Notes under the pieces: generated by a model
Databases searched by the model: none
Told to the model about the DNA's origin: nothing
What the model saw: only the letters and a program-made list of their open reading frames with translations
Shown here: positions 28,743-38,083 of the stretch, one piece after another
Position numbering within the stretch: position 1 is the first letter of the stretch
Layout: each line of letters begins with the position of its first letter
Assembly: GCA_903925005.1 (NCBI GenBank)
Contig: CAIYDX010000376.1
Coordinates: 1 to 64,000 of the forward strand
DNA: 64,000 nt
DNA from: an uncultured Geobacteraceae bacterium
Lineage (GTDB): Bacteria > Desulfobacterota > Desulfuromonadia > Geobacterales > Pseudopelobacteraceae
Direction of reading: 5' to 3'
Program-made: the position numbers and the translations under genes

Positions 28743-29717
28743 ATGTCTCGAATCAGAAGATTGTCGATATACTGCGCGATAACAGTTGCGCTGCTCGTCT
28801 TGCATGCATGTTCACCACTGGTAAATCTCCCCGGTAAACAGATTGCTGAGCCGAGAATTGAAAAAGAATTTTTTGTCACCATAGACGGCTCACAATTACC
28901 GCTGCGCAGCTGGTTGCCGAAGGATTCCCCGGCAAAAGCCGCCATCGTTGCCCTGCATGGCTTCAACGATTACAGCAACTCCTTCTCCTCCCCAGGAAGC
29001 TATCTGAGTAGCCACGGCATCGCCTGTTACGCTTACGACCAGCGCGGATTCGGCAAAACGCCGGATCGCGGGCTTTGGTCGGGTGACGATGCATACGCGA
29101 ACGATCTTACCAGTTTTGTGAAGGAGATTCGCAAACGTCACCCTCGTGTTCCGCTCTATGTATTGGGAGAAAGCATGGGGGGCGCCGTGACCATCGTCGC
29201 AACGACCGGGAGCAACCCGCCGAATATCGACGGCGTCATCCTGGTTGCTCCGGCTGTATGGGGGAGGCAAACTATGCCCTGGTATCAAAGATGGCTGCTC
29301 GCCGTCACCTCGCACACTGTCCCCTGGATGGAGTTGACAGGGAAAAGTCTGCATATCTCCCCATCAGACAACATCGAGATGCTGCGGGCTCTTGGGCGCG
29401 ATCCTCTAGTCATCAAGGGAACCCGCATCGACGCCATGTACGGGCTCTCCAATCTGATGGACGAGGCGTTGTCACAGGCAGAGAGACTGCAACTGCCCAC
29501 CTTGGTACAGTACGGCGAGCATGACCAGGTTATTCCCAAGGAGCCGTTGTTCCTTATGCTCGAAAAGATGCCCAAGACGACCAGAAAGGCTTTCTATGAC
29601 CACGGATATCATATGCTGCTAAGAGATCTGCAGGGGGAAAAGCCCTTGGCCGATATTGTCGCCTGGATTGACGACCATAGCAATCCACTGCCCTACGGAA
29701 CGGACAGCTGGAGATAA
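28743..29717 (+). CDS. Lipoprotein alpha/beta hydrolase (lysophospholipase/monoglyceride lipase type)
   Basis: 324 aa. Lipoprotein signal with lipobox LLVLHAC (Cys23), so envelope-anchored. Alpha/beta-hydrolase core: oxyanion HGFNDYSN, nucleophile Ser in GESMGG, acid in YGEHDQVIP, and His in YDHGYHML. This pattern fits Hydrolase_4 enzymes that cleave lysophospholipids, monoacylglycerols or similar esters. It stands alone, divergent from the usp-liv unit and convergent with the sigma-54 activator. It may share the ATTCCA operators, and it could release acids for that importer (inference). Confidence 0.85.
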   Translation: MSRIRRLSIYCAITVALLVLHACSPLVNLPGKQIAEPRIEKEFFVTIDGSQLPLRSWLPKDSPAKAAIVALHGFNDYSNSFSSPGSYLSSHGIACYAYDQRGFGKTPDRGLWSGDDAYANDLTSFVKEIRKRHPRVPLYVLGESMGGAVTIVATTGSNPPNIDGVILVAPAVWGRQTMPWYQRWLLAVTSHTVPWMELTGKSLHISPSDNIEMLRALGRDPLVIKGTRIDAMYGLSNLMDEALSQAERLQLPTLVQYGEHDQVIPKEPLFLMLEKMPKTTRKAFYDHGYHMLLRDLQGEKPLADIVAWIDDHSNPLPYGTDSWR

Positions 29718-29749
29718 TTGGCAGATTTAAGAGATACCAACGTTTATCA

Positions 29750-31183
29750 TCATTTCAAGTCGTACTGACCGACCTTGGCGTACAGCGATGATTTGCTGAT
29801 ACCGAGACGCACGGCCGCAGCCTGCTTATCCCCCTTTTCCTCACGGATTGCGGTGCGGATCGCTTCCTCCTCCGCCATCCTGGTAATAAATTTGAGACTG
29901 CGGCAGGCTTCCGGCGCTGACATAATGCCACCGCCACCACATTTAACAAGAGCGCCGGGAATGTCATTCCGGGATATCGTGGGACCGACTTTTACATAGA
30001 GCGCCTGTTCAAGAACATTGCGCAGCTCCCGCACATTGCCCGGCCAGTCATGCTGCTTGAGAATCCCGGCAACATCCGGATCGACACCTTCTACCGGAAT
30101 TCCGGTTTCCCGTTCCAGCTGGCGGAGATGAAATTGTATCAGCAGCGGGATATCATCACGGCGGCTGCGCAGCGGCGGGATCTCCAGCATAACCACATTG
30201 AGCCGATAATACAGATCGTGGCGGAACATGCCGTTCTTGACCAGAGTTTCCAGATCACGGTTGGAGGCGGCTATAATGCGCACATCCACCGCTTCCGACG
30301 CCTCGGCGCCGACCGGTTCGATCTCCTTTTCCTGAAGTACCCGGAGCAGTTTGACCTGCATCGTCAGCGGCAGTTCGCTGATCTCGTCCAGAAAGATCGT
30401 CCCCTTGTCGGCAAGAGCGAATTTCCCCTTTTTCCCTTTTTTCTGCGCCCCGGTAAAAGCCCCTTCCCGGTAGCCGAACAGCTCGGATTCAAAGAGCGTC
30501 TCGGGGATAGCGGCGCAATTGACCTTGATAAACGGCCCAAGCCTCCGGTTACTCTCGTTATGAATGGCATGAGCAAACAGCTCCTTGCCGGTGCCGCTCT
30601 CCCCCTTCAGCAATACCGTGGTGGTACTCATGGCCACCTTCCTGCCGAGATCCTTGACCCACTCAAGCTCCTTGCTGATGCCGACAATGTGGTTGAATGA
30701 GTATTTGGCGCTCAAATGCTTGCTGAGCTCGCTTTTGTAAAACTCCAGTTCGGTCTTGAGTTTCTTGAAGTTTTCGGTAAAGGTGAAGAGGTCTTCGATG
30801 TTTTGAAACATTATCTTGCCGACGACAGCGACAACCTTCCCCTCTTCAATGATCGGAATCCGGCTGCAGATCATCTCATGCCCCTTGATCTTCTGAAGCT
30901 GGGCTATCTCGGCAACGCCGCTTTTAGCCACCAGATGCATGCGGGTATTCTCGATTACGTCGGTAACGTGTCGTCCAACCAGCTTGTCGATAGTCGTCTC
31001 AAGAAAGCGCGCATAAGCCTCATTCACCTTGAGAATAATGCCACGCGCATCGGTAATCAGAAGTCCCTCGTACGCGTGACCCAGCGCATCTTCCAGCATG
31101 AGACAATCTTTTTCCGCCCGCTCGGCTCTTTTTGACAACGAATGCAGTAGAGTATGAACCCAGCCGCTTTTGTGTATGATCAT
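29750..31183 (-). CDS. PAS-domain sigma-54-dependent transcriptional activator
   Basis: 477 aa from ATG 31183, with GGAGGGG immediately upstream. Order: short N-terminal helix, PAS sensor (about 30-130), AAA+ domain with GESGTGKELFAHAIH (Walker A), GAFTGA loop (REGAFTGAQKKG) that contacts sigma-54, and DEISELP (Walker B), then a C-terminal Fis-type HTH (KQAAAVRLGISKSSLY). There is no receiver domain, so it should sense a small molecule or redox state directly through PAS. The neighbouring sigma-54 promoter and paired palindromes ahead of usp-liv-sco-bdhA make it the likely local regulator. Confidence 0.93.
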   Translation of the reverse strand: MIIHKSGWVHTLLHSLSKRAERAEKDCLMLEDALGHAYEGLLITDARGIILKVNEAYARFLETTIDKLVGRHVTDVIENTRMHLVAKSGVAEIAQLQKIKGHEMICSRIPIIEEGKVVAVVGKIMFQNIEDLFTFTENFKKLKTELEFYKSELSKHLSAKYSFNHIVGISKELEWVKDLGRKVAMSTTTVLLKGESGTGKELFAHAIHNESNRRLGPFIKVNCAAIPETLFESELFGYREGAFTGAQKKGKKGKFALADKGTIFLDEISELPLTMQVKLLRVLQEKEIEPVGAEASEAVDVRIIAASNRDLETLVKNGMFRHDLYYRLNVVMLEIPPLRSRRDDIPLLIQFHLRQLERETGIPVEGVDPDVAGILKQHDWPGNVRELRNVLEQALYVKVGPTISRNDIPGALVKCGGGGIMSAPEACRSLKFITRMAEEEAIRTAIREEKGDKQAAAVRLGISKSSLYAKVGQYDLK

Positions 31184-31401
31184 CGGCCCCTCCGGATAAA
31201 TGCGAATATAGATTGTGCCATGACTCTCACTTATGTACAACCTCACCGCTTCGAATGCAACTATTCTCAAGACGCTTCAGGTATTGATTCTCAGGATATC
31301 AACAGTTTGATTTCTCAAACAGGACATGCAAAGAGATTTTTCTTTTATGGCCTTTTAACAGGTGCTATTATCTGGACAGTTATTGATTCAGGGAGGTCTA
31401 C

Positions 31402-31677
31402 ATGCCGACAGCAATAAAGTTTTCCGAAGACATTGTCCCGTTAGGTGACATGAAAATAAATCCTGGACGCATTGTGAACCAGGTTGACACAACCCATCGC
31501 CCGGTTCTACTGACAAACAGGGGGCGCGGTGTCGCCGTGTTGCAGTCGCTGAAAGATTACGAAGCGGAGACAGAAGAGCGGGCGTTTATGAAGGCGGTGT
31601 TGCAAGGCTTTGCCGACATTGATGAAGGTCGAACCGTAAACTTTGCCGATGCAAAAAAACGACTCGGACTGATATGA
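31402..31677 (+). CDS. Phd/YefM-family antitoxin
   Basis: 91 aa. The N-terminal segment VPLGDMKINPGRIVNQVDTTHRPVLLTNRGRGVAVLQSLKDYE matches the DNA-binding half of Phd/YefM antitoxins; the C-terminal half is the toxin-wrapping tail. It neutralises the ParE-like toxin whose ATG overlaps its stop (ATGA) and probably autoregulates the operon. AGGGAGG precedes the start. Confidence 0.88.
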   Translation: MPTAIKFSEDIVPLGDMKINPGRIVNQVDTTHRPVLLTNRGRGVAVLQSLKDYEAETEERAFMKAVLQGFADIDEGRTVNFADAKKRLGLI

Positions 31678-31970
31678 CTGTAAAACCGATTGAATTTGCC
31701 GAATCAGCACTGTGCGATCTTGAAGATATTCTTGCCTGGTATGCCGAACTGCAGGTACCTGAAGTCGGAGAGCGGCTGGTTCGAGAACTGTTTGCCCGAA
31801 CTGAACAACTGACAGAGCACCCTGAAAGCGGTCGTATTGTTCCTGAATTTGACGTAAAAACAATCCGCGAACTGATACACCCCCCGTTTCGACTGGTCTA
31901 CCGAGTGGATTCCTCCAAGATCTGGATCGTCAGGGTATGGCGGAGTGAACGGTTATTGACATTGCCATGA
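31674..31970 (+). CDS. ParE/RelE-family toxin
   Basis: 98 aa. Pattern of plasmid-stabilisation (ParE) toxins: IEFAESALCDLEDILAWYAE, VRELFARTEQLTEHPESGRIVPEF, IRELIHPPFRLVYRVDSSKIWIVRVWRSERLL. ParE proteins inhibit gyrase and RelE proteins cut mRNA; the absence of clear RelE catalytic residues favours ParE. The stop overlaps the start of the uvrD helicase gene (ATGA), an unusual three-gene coupling. Confidence 0.88.
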   Translation: MTVKPIEFAESALCDLEDILAWYAELQVPEVGERLVRELFARTEQLTEHPESGRIVPEFDVKTIRELIHPPFRLVYRVDSSKIWIVRVWRSERLLTLP

Positions 31971-34213
31971 ATCTTCTATCCAATCTCAACCCTCCACAGA
32001 AAGAAGCCGTGCTACACGGCGAAGGGCCGATGCTGATTCTGGCCGGCGCCGGTTCGGGCAAGACCCGCGTCATTACCAACAGAATCGCCTACCTGATTCG
32101 TGAGCGGGGGGTTCGCCCCTGGAACATCATGGCGGTGACCTTCACCAACAAGGCTGCCAAAGAGATGGCCGAACGGGTAGCCAAGCTGCTTGGCGGGGGG
32201 GATCTGCCGCTGATTGCTACCTTCCACGCCGCCTGCGGGCGCATCCTGCGCCGCGACATTCACCATCTCGGTTTCCAATCTTCGTTTGCAATATATGACG
32301 ACCGTGACAGCGAGCGACTCTTGAAAGACGTCATTGCCGAGATGGATCTCGATGAAAAGCGCTTTGCCGTTAAAGCGGTTTCCGGGCGAATCGACGATTT
32401 CAAGAATCGCGGCCTCTTTCCGGAGGATATCGGCTCCATTCCCCCCGGCGATGTTTACAACCGGAAAGTCGTAGAGATTTACGCTGCCTATCAAGAGCGC
32501 CTCAAAAAATGCAACGCCCTCGACTTCGGCGACATGATGATCCAGACCGTGCGTCTTCTCGACCGATTCCCTGAAGTCTGCAATTTTTATCGGGACAAGT
32601 TCCAGTGGCTGCTGGTGGACGAATATCAGGACACCAACCCGGTGCAGTACCAGCTGATCCGGCTTTTGGCCGGGGAGCGTAAGAATCTCTGCGTGGTAGG
32701 AGATGACGATCAGTCGATCTACTCCTGGCGCGGAGCCGACATTCGCAATATCCTGGAATTCGAGAAGGATTTTCCCGGTGTCAGGATCATCCGGCTGGAG
32801 CAGAACTACCGCTCTACCGCCACGATTTTGACTGCGGCCAGCGAGGTGGTCAAGCAGAACTTCGGGCGGAAGGGGAAGACGCTCTGGACCGAAAACCCCA
32901 AAGGCGAACCGATTCGTTACGAACGAGTTGAATCGGACCGTGAAGAAGCGCGCTTTGTCAGCCGGGAAATTGGCCGTTTGAGGAACAGCGGCGTCCCGCT
33001 TGAGGAGATGGCTGTCTTCTACCGCACCAACGCCCAGTCGCGCCTGATCGAGGAAGCACTGGTCGGCAGCGCGCTCCCGTACCACATCGTCGGCGGCGTC
33101 CGTTTCTACTCCCGCATGGAGGTCAAGGATATCCTCGCCTACCTGCGGGTGCTGGATAACCCGGCCGACGAGGTTTCATTGAAACGGATCATCAATGTCC
33201 CGGCACGTGGCATCGGCAATACGACCGTGGACAAAATTTCGCTCCAGGCTTCACGTCAAGGAGGGAGTTTTTTCGATGCCATGCAGGACGCTGCCCAGGA
33301 TGGCCTGCTGGCAGCCGGCGCGCGCGGCAAGGTGGCAGCTTTTACCGGGCTGCTGGGGCGGTTTCGGAAAACAGCCTCCGCCGGTAGTCTCGCGGAATTG
33401 GCCCGTACGATCATGCAGGAGAGCGGCTATCTTGACCGTCTGAAGAGCAGTCGCGACGAGGACGATGCCGAGCGGTTGGAGAATCTGGAGCAGCTTCTTG
33501 CAGCGATCGAGGAATTCAGCGAAAAGAACCCCGAAGCGGAGCTGTCCGAGTTTCTGGAGCAGGTGTCTCTGGTTTCCGACCTTGAACAGGGGGAGAGCGG
33601 ACAGCCATCGGTCACGCTTATGACTCTGCACGCCGCAAAGGGATTGGAATTCAATGCGGTATTCATGATCGGCATGGAAGAGCGCCTCTTTCCTCATCTG
33701 CGTTCGTTGGACGATCTGGACGGCATGGAGGAAGAACGACGCCTCTGCTACGTCGGCATGACCCGCGCCCGCGAGCGGCTCTACCTGCTGAACGCCCGTC
33801 GAAGGTACCTGTTCGGCCAGGAGCAGTGCAACCCGCCATCCCGTTTTCTGAAGGATATTCCGGGAGAATTGTTGGATGAGGGTCATGAAATTCAGGGTCA
33901 AGGATCATGGGTCAAGGGTCAAGGCTTCATGAATCCTGCCACTAACTTGCCCCTTGACCCTGGCCCCTTGACCCTGTCTCCCCACAATCTGGCTGCAGCA
34001 GCCACCTATTCCGACGACATCGAAATAGTCCCGGAGCCGCCTGACGAGCAGGCCGGAGTATTCATCGGCATGCGGGTACGGCACGGTAAGTTCGGAGTCG
34101 GCACCGTCAGGAAAATTGAGGGGGAAGATGACGGTCAGAAGGTTGTAGTCTGGTTCAACTCGGTGGGGCCAAAGAAACTTATGTTGCGGTTTGCGGGGCT
34201 GGAGCGGGCATAG
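31967..34213 (+). CDS. uvrD: ATP-dependent DNA helicase UvrD/PcrA, carrying an in-frame repeat
   Basis: 748 aa, SF1A 3'-to-5' helicase for excision and mismatch repair and for clearing replication forks. Visible motifs are LAGAGSGKTRVITNRIAYL (I), TFTNKAAKEM (Ia), LLVDEYQDTNPVQY (II), GDDDQSIYSWRGA (III), LEQNYRS (IV), TLMTLHAAKGLEF (V) and YVGMTRARE (VI). The C-terminus is a PcrA-type Tudor-like domain (GMRVRHGKFGVGTVRKIEG). Residues about 643-670, in the linker before it, are encoded by an 84 bp dispersed palindromic repeat kept in frame. The ATG overlaps the toxin stop, and no independent ribosome-binding site is seen. Confidence 0.95.
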   Translation: MNLLSNLNPPQKEAVLHGEGPMLILAGAGSGKTRVITNRIAYLIRERGVRPWNIMAVTFTNKAAKEMAERVAKLLGGGDLPLIATFHAACGRILRRDIHHLGFQSSFAIYDDRDSERLLKDVIAEMDLDEKRFAVKAVSGRIDDFKNRGLFPEDIGSIPPGDVYNRKVVEIYAAYQERLKKCNALDFGDMMIQTVRLLDRFPEVCNFYRDKFQWLLVDEYQDTNPVQYQLIRLLAGERKNLCVVGDDDQSIYSWRGADIRNILEFEKDFPGVRIIRLEQNYRSTATILTAASEVVKQNFGRKGKTLWTENPKGEPIRYERVESDREEARFVSREIGRLRNSGVPLEEMAVFYRTNAQSRLIEEALVGSALPYHIVGGVRFYSRMEVKDILAYLRVLDNPADEVSLKRIINVPARGIGNTTVDKISLQASRQGGSFFDAMQDAAQDGLLAAGARGKVAAFTGLLGRFRKTASAGSLAELARTIMQESGYLDRLKSSRDEDDAERLENLEQLLAAIEEFSEKNPEAELSEFLEQVSLVSDLEQGESGQPSVTLMTLHAAKGLEFNAVFMIGMEERLFPHLRSLDDLDGMEEERRLCYVGMTRARERLYLLNARRRYLFGQEQCNPPSRFLKDIPGELLDEGHEIQGQGSWVKGQGFMNPATNLPLDPGPLTLSPHNLAAAATYSDDIEIVPEPPDEQAGVFIGMRVRHGKFGVGTVRKIEGEDDGQKVVVWFNSVGPKKLMLRFAGLERA
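33893..33976. repeat. Palindromic CAGGGTCAAG repeat, copy 2 (inside uvrD)
   Basis: 84 bp (28 codons) bounded by CAGGGTCAAGG and CCTTGACCCTG, with internal GGGTCAAGG and CCCCTTGACCC words as in copy 1 at 8442-8515. It encodes a QGQG/VKGQG then LPLDPGPL stretch in the flexible linker of UvrD. Confidence 0.82.
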
Positions 34214-34248
34214 TCCCGAATATTATTACAATAACGAAGGAGAGCATA

Positions 34249-34737
34249 GTGTCCAAATCAGCAGCAGGTAAAGTAGTTATCAAACTCTGTCCACCGGTCG
34301 ATCTTGGCGGCGAAGCCGGTTGGGTCCCTTTCGATGCGCCATCACTGGTGGGGGAATCGCTTCGATTTGTTTCCGGCGAACCGGACGGCAATCGCTTCAG
34401 GGTCAACTATTACCGTGACAACGAGCAGCAGTTGCATGCGCGGATCTGGTTCGGCCCCGAGACCGAAGGCCCTCCGGGTCATGCCCACGGCGGTTCAATG
34501 GCCGCGGTTCTTGACGAGGTACTGGGGCTTGCCGCCTGGGCGTCGGGATATCCGATCGTGGTCGGCAACCTCAATATCAGTTTTCGCAACCTGCTGCCGC
34601 TCCAACAGGTTGTAACGGTTGAGAGCAGGATCGTTTCCGCCGAAGGTCGCAAAGTGATGGTGCATGGCAGGATCTGCCGGGGAGATACTGTTTATGCGGA
34701 AGGGGAATGTCTCTGCATAACCATTCCGGAGAAGTAA
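34249..34737 (+). CDS. PaaI-family hotdog thioesterase
   Basis: 162 aa from GTG 34249, supported by AAGGAGAGC. Hotdog fold with the PaaI-like GHAHGGSMAAVLDEVLGLAAW motif, where the Asp/Glu helix carries the catalytic acid, and NLNISFRNLLPL. Hydrolyses acyl- or aroyl-CoA thioesters; substrate not predictable. It follows uvrD by 35 bp and is convergent with flgL. Confidence 0.85.
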   Translation: MSKSAAGKVVIKLCPPVDLGGEAGWVPFDAPSLVGESLRFVSGEPDGNRFRVNYYRDNEQQLHARIWFGPETEGPPGHAHGGSMAAVLDEVLGLAAWASGYPIVVGNLNISFRNLLPLQQVVTVESRIVSAEGRKVMVHGRICRGDTVYAEGECLCITIPEK

Positions 34738-34779
34738 GTGAGCAGAGGATAAACCGCTTCTCCGCCATATTAATAACGA

Positions 34780-35706
34780 TTATCCGATAGGCAAGTAGTT
34801 GAGCAACGACAGTCCCTGCACCTTGGCAGTTGAAGCGAGTGCGGCACTATAGGCGGTCTGCTGCTGGCTTAATTCAATGCCCAGCTTGTTATAATCGACG
34901 GTCTGCACATTACTGACTATTGAAGAGAACATATTCTTGATATTAGCATTAAGCGTCGTCATATTGGAAAGCCGGGTCGTTCGGGACAATATATCGCTGG
35001 TCGCATTATTCAGCTGCTTGGTACCGTCCTGAAGGCCAATTATGCTTGTTGAAATCCCCCCTACATCGCTCGCAGTCGAGCTGTCTCCCACCGCTTTGAT
35101 GAGAGAGTCGAGCGTAGCCAGGATATCAGTGGAACCGTAGCTCGGACTGCTGCCGGTCCCTTTGAGAAGCCGGTCGCCGGTGATGTTAAGAGAGATGGTG
35201 GAATTCTGGTTGATTTCAATCCCTATCTGGGTACTGTCGCCACTATAGGCGTTGGTAGGGCTGGTAATATCGAACGGTGGAGTGGTATTTTTGGCTCCGC
35301 CAAAGATGTACTGATCGCCATACTGTGTATTTGCCATATCGACAAGCTGTGATTTCAGGTCGACAAGCTGGTCATGAACGCTCTGCCGTAAGGTTGGATC
35401 GGTACTACCAGAGTTAACGGTTCCGGCAACTTTACTGACCTGGTTGATGATGTCGGACATTCCCGTTAAGACCGTGCTGGTATAATTCAGCCAAGTTGTC
35501 GCTTTGCTCATATTGCTGTCATACTGATCGGCTAATTTCAGCTTGTCGCCGACATCGACAAGAAGCTTGGAAGCGATCGGATCATCGCTCGGCTTATTGA
35601 TATTCTGCCCGGACGCGGTCAAATCAGTCAACTGGTTAATTTTGGCAGCTGCCTGCTGAAGATTGTATATCGTATTATTGGCAGTAGTATTCTGGGTAAC
35701 ACGCAT
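34780..35706 (-). CDS. flgL: Flagellar hook-filament junction protein FlgL (HAP3)
   Basis: 308 aa. The flagellin-like N-terminus (MRVTQNTTANNTIYNLQQAAAKINQLTD) and C-terminal coiled helix (LSQQQTAYSAALASTAKVQGLSLLNYL) are the HAP3 pattern. Joins the hook to the filament beneath FlgK. It is the last gene of the flagellar operon, 11 bp after flgK. No csrA or fliW follows, unlike in many genomes. Confidence 0.92.
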   Translation of the reverse strand: MRVTQNTTANNTIYNLQQAAAKINQLTDLTASGQNINKPSDDPIASKLLVDVGDKLKLADQYDSNMSKATTWLNYTSTVLTGMSDIINQVSKVAGTVNSGSTDPTLRQSVHDQLVDLKSQLVDMANTQYGDQYIFGGAKNTTPPFDITSPTNAYSGDSTQIGIEINQNSTISLNITGDRLLKGTGSSPSYGSTDILATLDSLIKAVGDSSTASDVGGISTSIIGLQDGTKQLNNATSDILSRTTRLSNMTTLNANIKNMFSSIVSNVQTVDYNKLGIELSQQQTAYSAALASTAKVQGLSLLNYLPIG

Positions 35707-35717
35707 GAGATTCTCCT

Positions 35718-37145
35718 CTATTTAATCAATCCAAGAACCATATCCATCATATCGGTCGCAGTTGTCAACACTTTGGAGGAAGCTTGATAGGACCGCTGGT
35801 ACATCATCAGATTGGTCAGTTCTTCGTCCAGCGACACACCGGAATTGGAGTCCCGGAGTGTAGTCAACTGTTTGGTAAAGGCTGCGTCCTGCGTCACAAC
35901 CGTGGTGCTGGATTGGACATCCAGGCCGATCTTGGACACTAGACTGCCGAAATAACTGTTGAAAGTCGCGGTCGGCGCGCCTGATGGCACCGTATGCGCA
36001 CTTGCCAGCTGTACCATTTTAAGCGCGTTGCTACTGTCGCCTGGTAGCGCGGCATTACCAGACGCCGCGATGGTATCGGTCGTCAATCCGGCAGCAATTG
36101 AAAAACCGGCTGCGGAGCCGGAAACGTTTGCGGTAGGGGTGAAGAAATTCTGGAGAGTCCCGCCGGTAGGGCTGTATCCGGCTGATTGCTGGGCATTTAC
36201 GGCGTCTATTACCGACTTTGCCAACACATCAACCTGACTCATATATCCCGGGATGACCGTATCACGCAGTTGGAGGGTAGCCCAGAGCTGGCCACCGTCC
36301 TGCGCTGTATATACGTTGTTGTCGATTGCCGTGGTTGCGCCTGTTGTGACATCATGCGCCGTCACCGCATAGTTGCCGGAGGTTGGATCCGCGGCAACGG
36401 TAAGAGAACCGGCACGTGAGCCTTTGACCAGATAAGTATTTGTAACCCCGTGCGAAATATAGACATCTGTTGTGCCGTCGGCGTTATCGGTAAACTTGAT
36501 CCCCATTTTCTGAGACAGATCGGTAACCAACTTGTCACGTTGGTCCTTAATCTCATTGGCATTGGCTCCCACAGAGTTGATATTAAAGATCTGCTGGTTG
36601 AGCTGGGAAATATTTGTAAGGGTATTGTTGATACTGTCGGTCAGCGGAACAAGCGAATCGTTCTGGGAGGTAGTGGCGTCGTTTAGACTTTTGCTGACCA
36701 TATGAAAGTTGTCCGCCAGTATCTGGGCATTTGTTACGATGACCTGCCGCTCGGAAATACCCCCTGGGTTAACAGTGAGATCCTGCCATGAGCCGATAAA
36801 GTTTGTAATTGCGGCTCCCAGGCCATCATTCGCAACTTCGTTGAACGTTGGCTCGATCTGCTGGAGTACCGTCGATTTTTGAGTATCATAGCTCTGGGTC
36901 GTACCGGCGTTCACCAACTGTTGCTGCATCAGGCCGTCATAGAAACGGGACACGGCAACGACGTTGACGCCGGTGCCGAGCGAGAAGCCGTTTTGCATAA
37001 CAGGAGTGGCGTTTTCAAGAACGGCGGTCTGGCGGGAGTAACCGGGAGTATTCACGTTGGCAATATTTTCCGCTGTTACGTTGGATGCGACCTGATATGC
37101 ATTGAGGCCGCTGCTTGCGGTATTTATCAGAGCGGAAAGTCCCAT
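35718..37145 (-). CDS. flgK: Flagellar hook-associated protein FlgK (HAP1)
   Basis: 475 aa, at the short end for FlgK. The N-terminus, LINTASSGLNAYQVASNVTAENIANVNTPGYSRQ, is the rod/hook-type helix with the NTPGYSRQ signature. The C-terminus, SLDEELTNLMMYQRSYQASSKVLTTATDMMD, is the matching helix. First junction protein on the hook. Its chaperone FlgN is encoded immediately upstream. Confidence 0.95.
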   Translation of the reverse strand: MGLSALINTASSGLNAYQVASNVTAENIANVNTPGYSRQTAVLENATPVMQNGFSLGTGVNVVAVSRFYDGLMQQQLVNAGTTQSYDTQKSTVLQQIEPTFNEVANDGLGAAITNFIGSWQDLTVNPGGISERQVIVTNAQILADNFHMVSKSLNDATTSQNDSLVPLTDSINNTLTNISQLNQQIFNINSVGANANEIKDQRDKLVTDLSQKMGIKFTDNADGTTDVYISHGVTNTYLVKGSRAGSLTVAADPTSGNYAVTAHDVTTGATTAIDNNVYTAQDGGQLWATLQLRDTVIPGYMSQVDVLAKSVIDAVNAQQSAGYSPTGGTLQNFFTPTANVSGSAAGFSIAAGLTTDTIAASGNAALPGDSSNALKMVQLASAHTVPSGAPTATFNSYFGSLVSKIGLDVQSSTTVVTQDAAFTKQLTTLRDSNSGVSLDEELTNLMMYQRSYQASSKVLTTATDMMDMVLGLIK

Positions 37146-37146
37146 T

Positions 37147-37638
37147 TCAAGCCTCCGTATTGATTATGACCGCGCCGGTCCGGATTTGCTGGTAACCGCC
37201 TGAAGAGCCATACACATTAGATTGGTTGGTCAAACGGGCGATGAGTGTAAGCGTTGTTGAAACCGTGGAAGCAAATTTCTCGGCAATCTCACGGTTCAAT
37301 GCCGCTGTCCGCTGAATTTTATCGGCGGTTATTTTCATCAGTTGCTGCTTTGCGTGTAATTCCACGCTCCCTTTCTTTTCCAGCAGTTCGGCCAACGCAC
37401 CGAGTGGGGCATCCGGAGCAAGTCCTTCGCGAGCAGCGAGTACTGAAACGGCATGTTTCAGTACCGAGTCCTGATCGGAAATTTTCTTGACCAGCTCTTC
37501 CTTGTCACGATTGGAATCCGCCATCGCGGCGACATTGATAACGCCCATCTCAGCGGTTTCCCGTTCAAGAACCGCGAGAAGATCATCCAGCAAGACGCCT
37601 AGGACCGTAACAATTTCAATTAATTTTTTAAGTTCCAT
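37147..37638 (-). CDS. flgN: FlgN-like flagellar export chaperone
   Basis: 163 aa from ATG 37638 (MELKKLIEIVTVLGVLLDDLLAVLERE); the upstream in-frame region overlaps the flgJ end and is unlikely to be translated. Almost entirely helical, with the LLAVLERETAEM pattern and heptad leucines typical of FlgN, which holds FlgK and FlgL for export. Identity rests on position before flgK and on the FlgN-like composition. Confidence 0.82.
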   Translation of the reverse strand: MELKKLIEIVTVLGVLLDDLLAVLERETAEMGVINVAAMADSNRDKEELVKKISDQDSVLKHAVSVLAAREGLAPDAPLGALAELLEKKGSVELHAKQQLMKITADKIQRTAALNREIAEKFASTVSTTLTLIARLTNQSNVYGSSGGYQQIRTGAVIINTEA

Positions 37639-37666
37639 GATATCCGGCTCCACCTGCAGTATCCAG

Positions 37667-38041
37667 CTACTCCTGATGATCAATCTTCGGGGCGATTTTC
37701 CGGCTTTCCTGACGGATGATGTCTTTTTCAATTATCTTGGCGATACCCAGTCCGCCACCACGTTTAACCGAAGCATTTGCGTATTCCTGATCCAGCATCG
37801 AACGAAAGATCTCTTCACCGTGACCGCCTCCGGTCAACTTATCTTTTCCAACTGTTGCCCGCATCGATTTCATCATCATGCCGGTTAGCAGCGCTTCAAA
37901 ATCCAGAGAAACCTTTTTGGCCTGTTGCCGCTGTTTGTCGGTCAGCCCGGCGCCGTCGTTCGACGCACGCTGAAGCAAGCGCGCCTTATCCGCAGCGCTT
38001 TCAGATGTATCCGGCATTGCCGTGGTAATTTTCACATCCAT
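37667..38041 (-). CDS. flgJ: FlgJ rod-assembly domain protein (no muramidase domain)
   Basis: 124 aa. Corresponds to the N-terminal rod-binding half of enterobacterial FlgJ: SLDFEALLTGMMMKSMRATVG, GGHGEEIFRSMLDQEYA. The C-terminal peptidoglycan hydrolase domain is absent, as in many delta- and epsilon-type flagellar systems, so another lytic enzyme must open the wall. Located between flgI and flgN. Confidence 0.9.
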   Translation of the reverse strand: MDVKITTAMPDTSESAADKARLLQRASNDGAGLTDKQRQQAKKVSLDFEALLTGMMMKSMRATVGKDKLTGGGHGEEIFRSMLDQEYANASVKRGGGLGIAKIIEKDIIRQESRKIAPKIDHQE

Positions 38042-38083
38042 GCAGTCCTTCTCTTATCGTCCCAATCCGGCTATATTTGAGAT

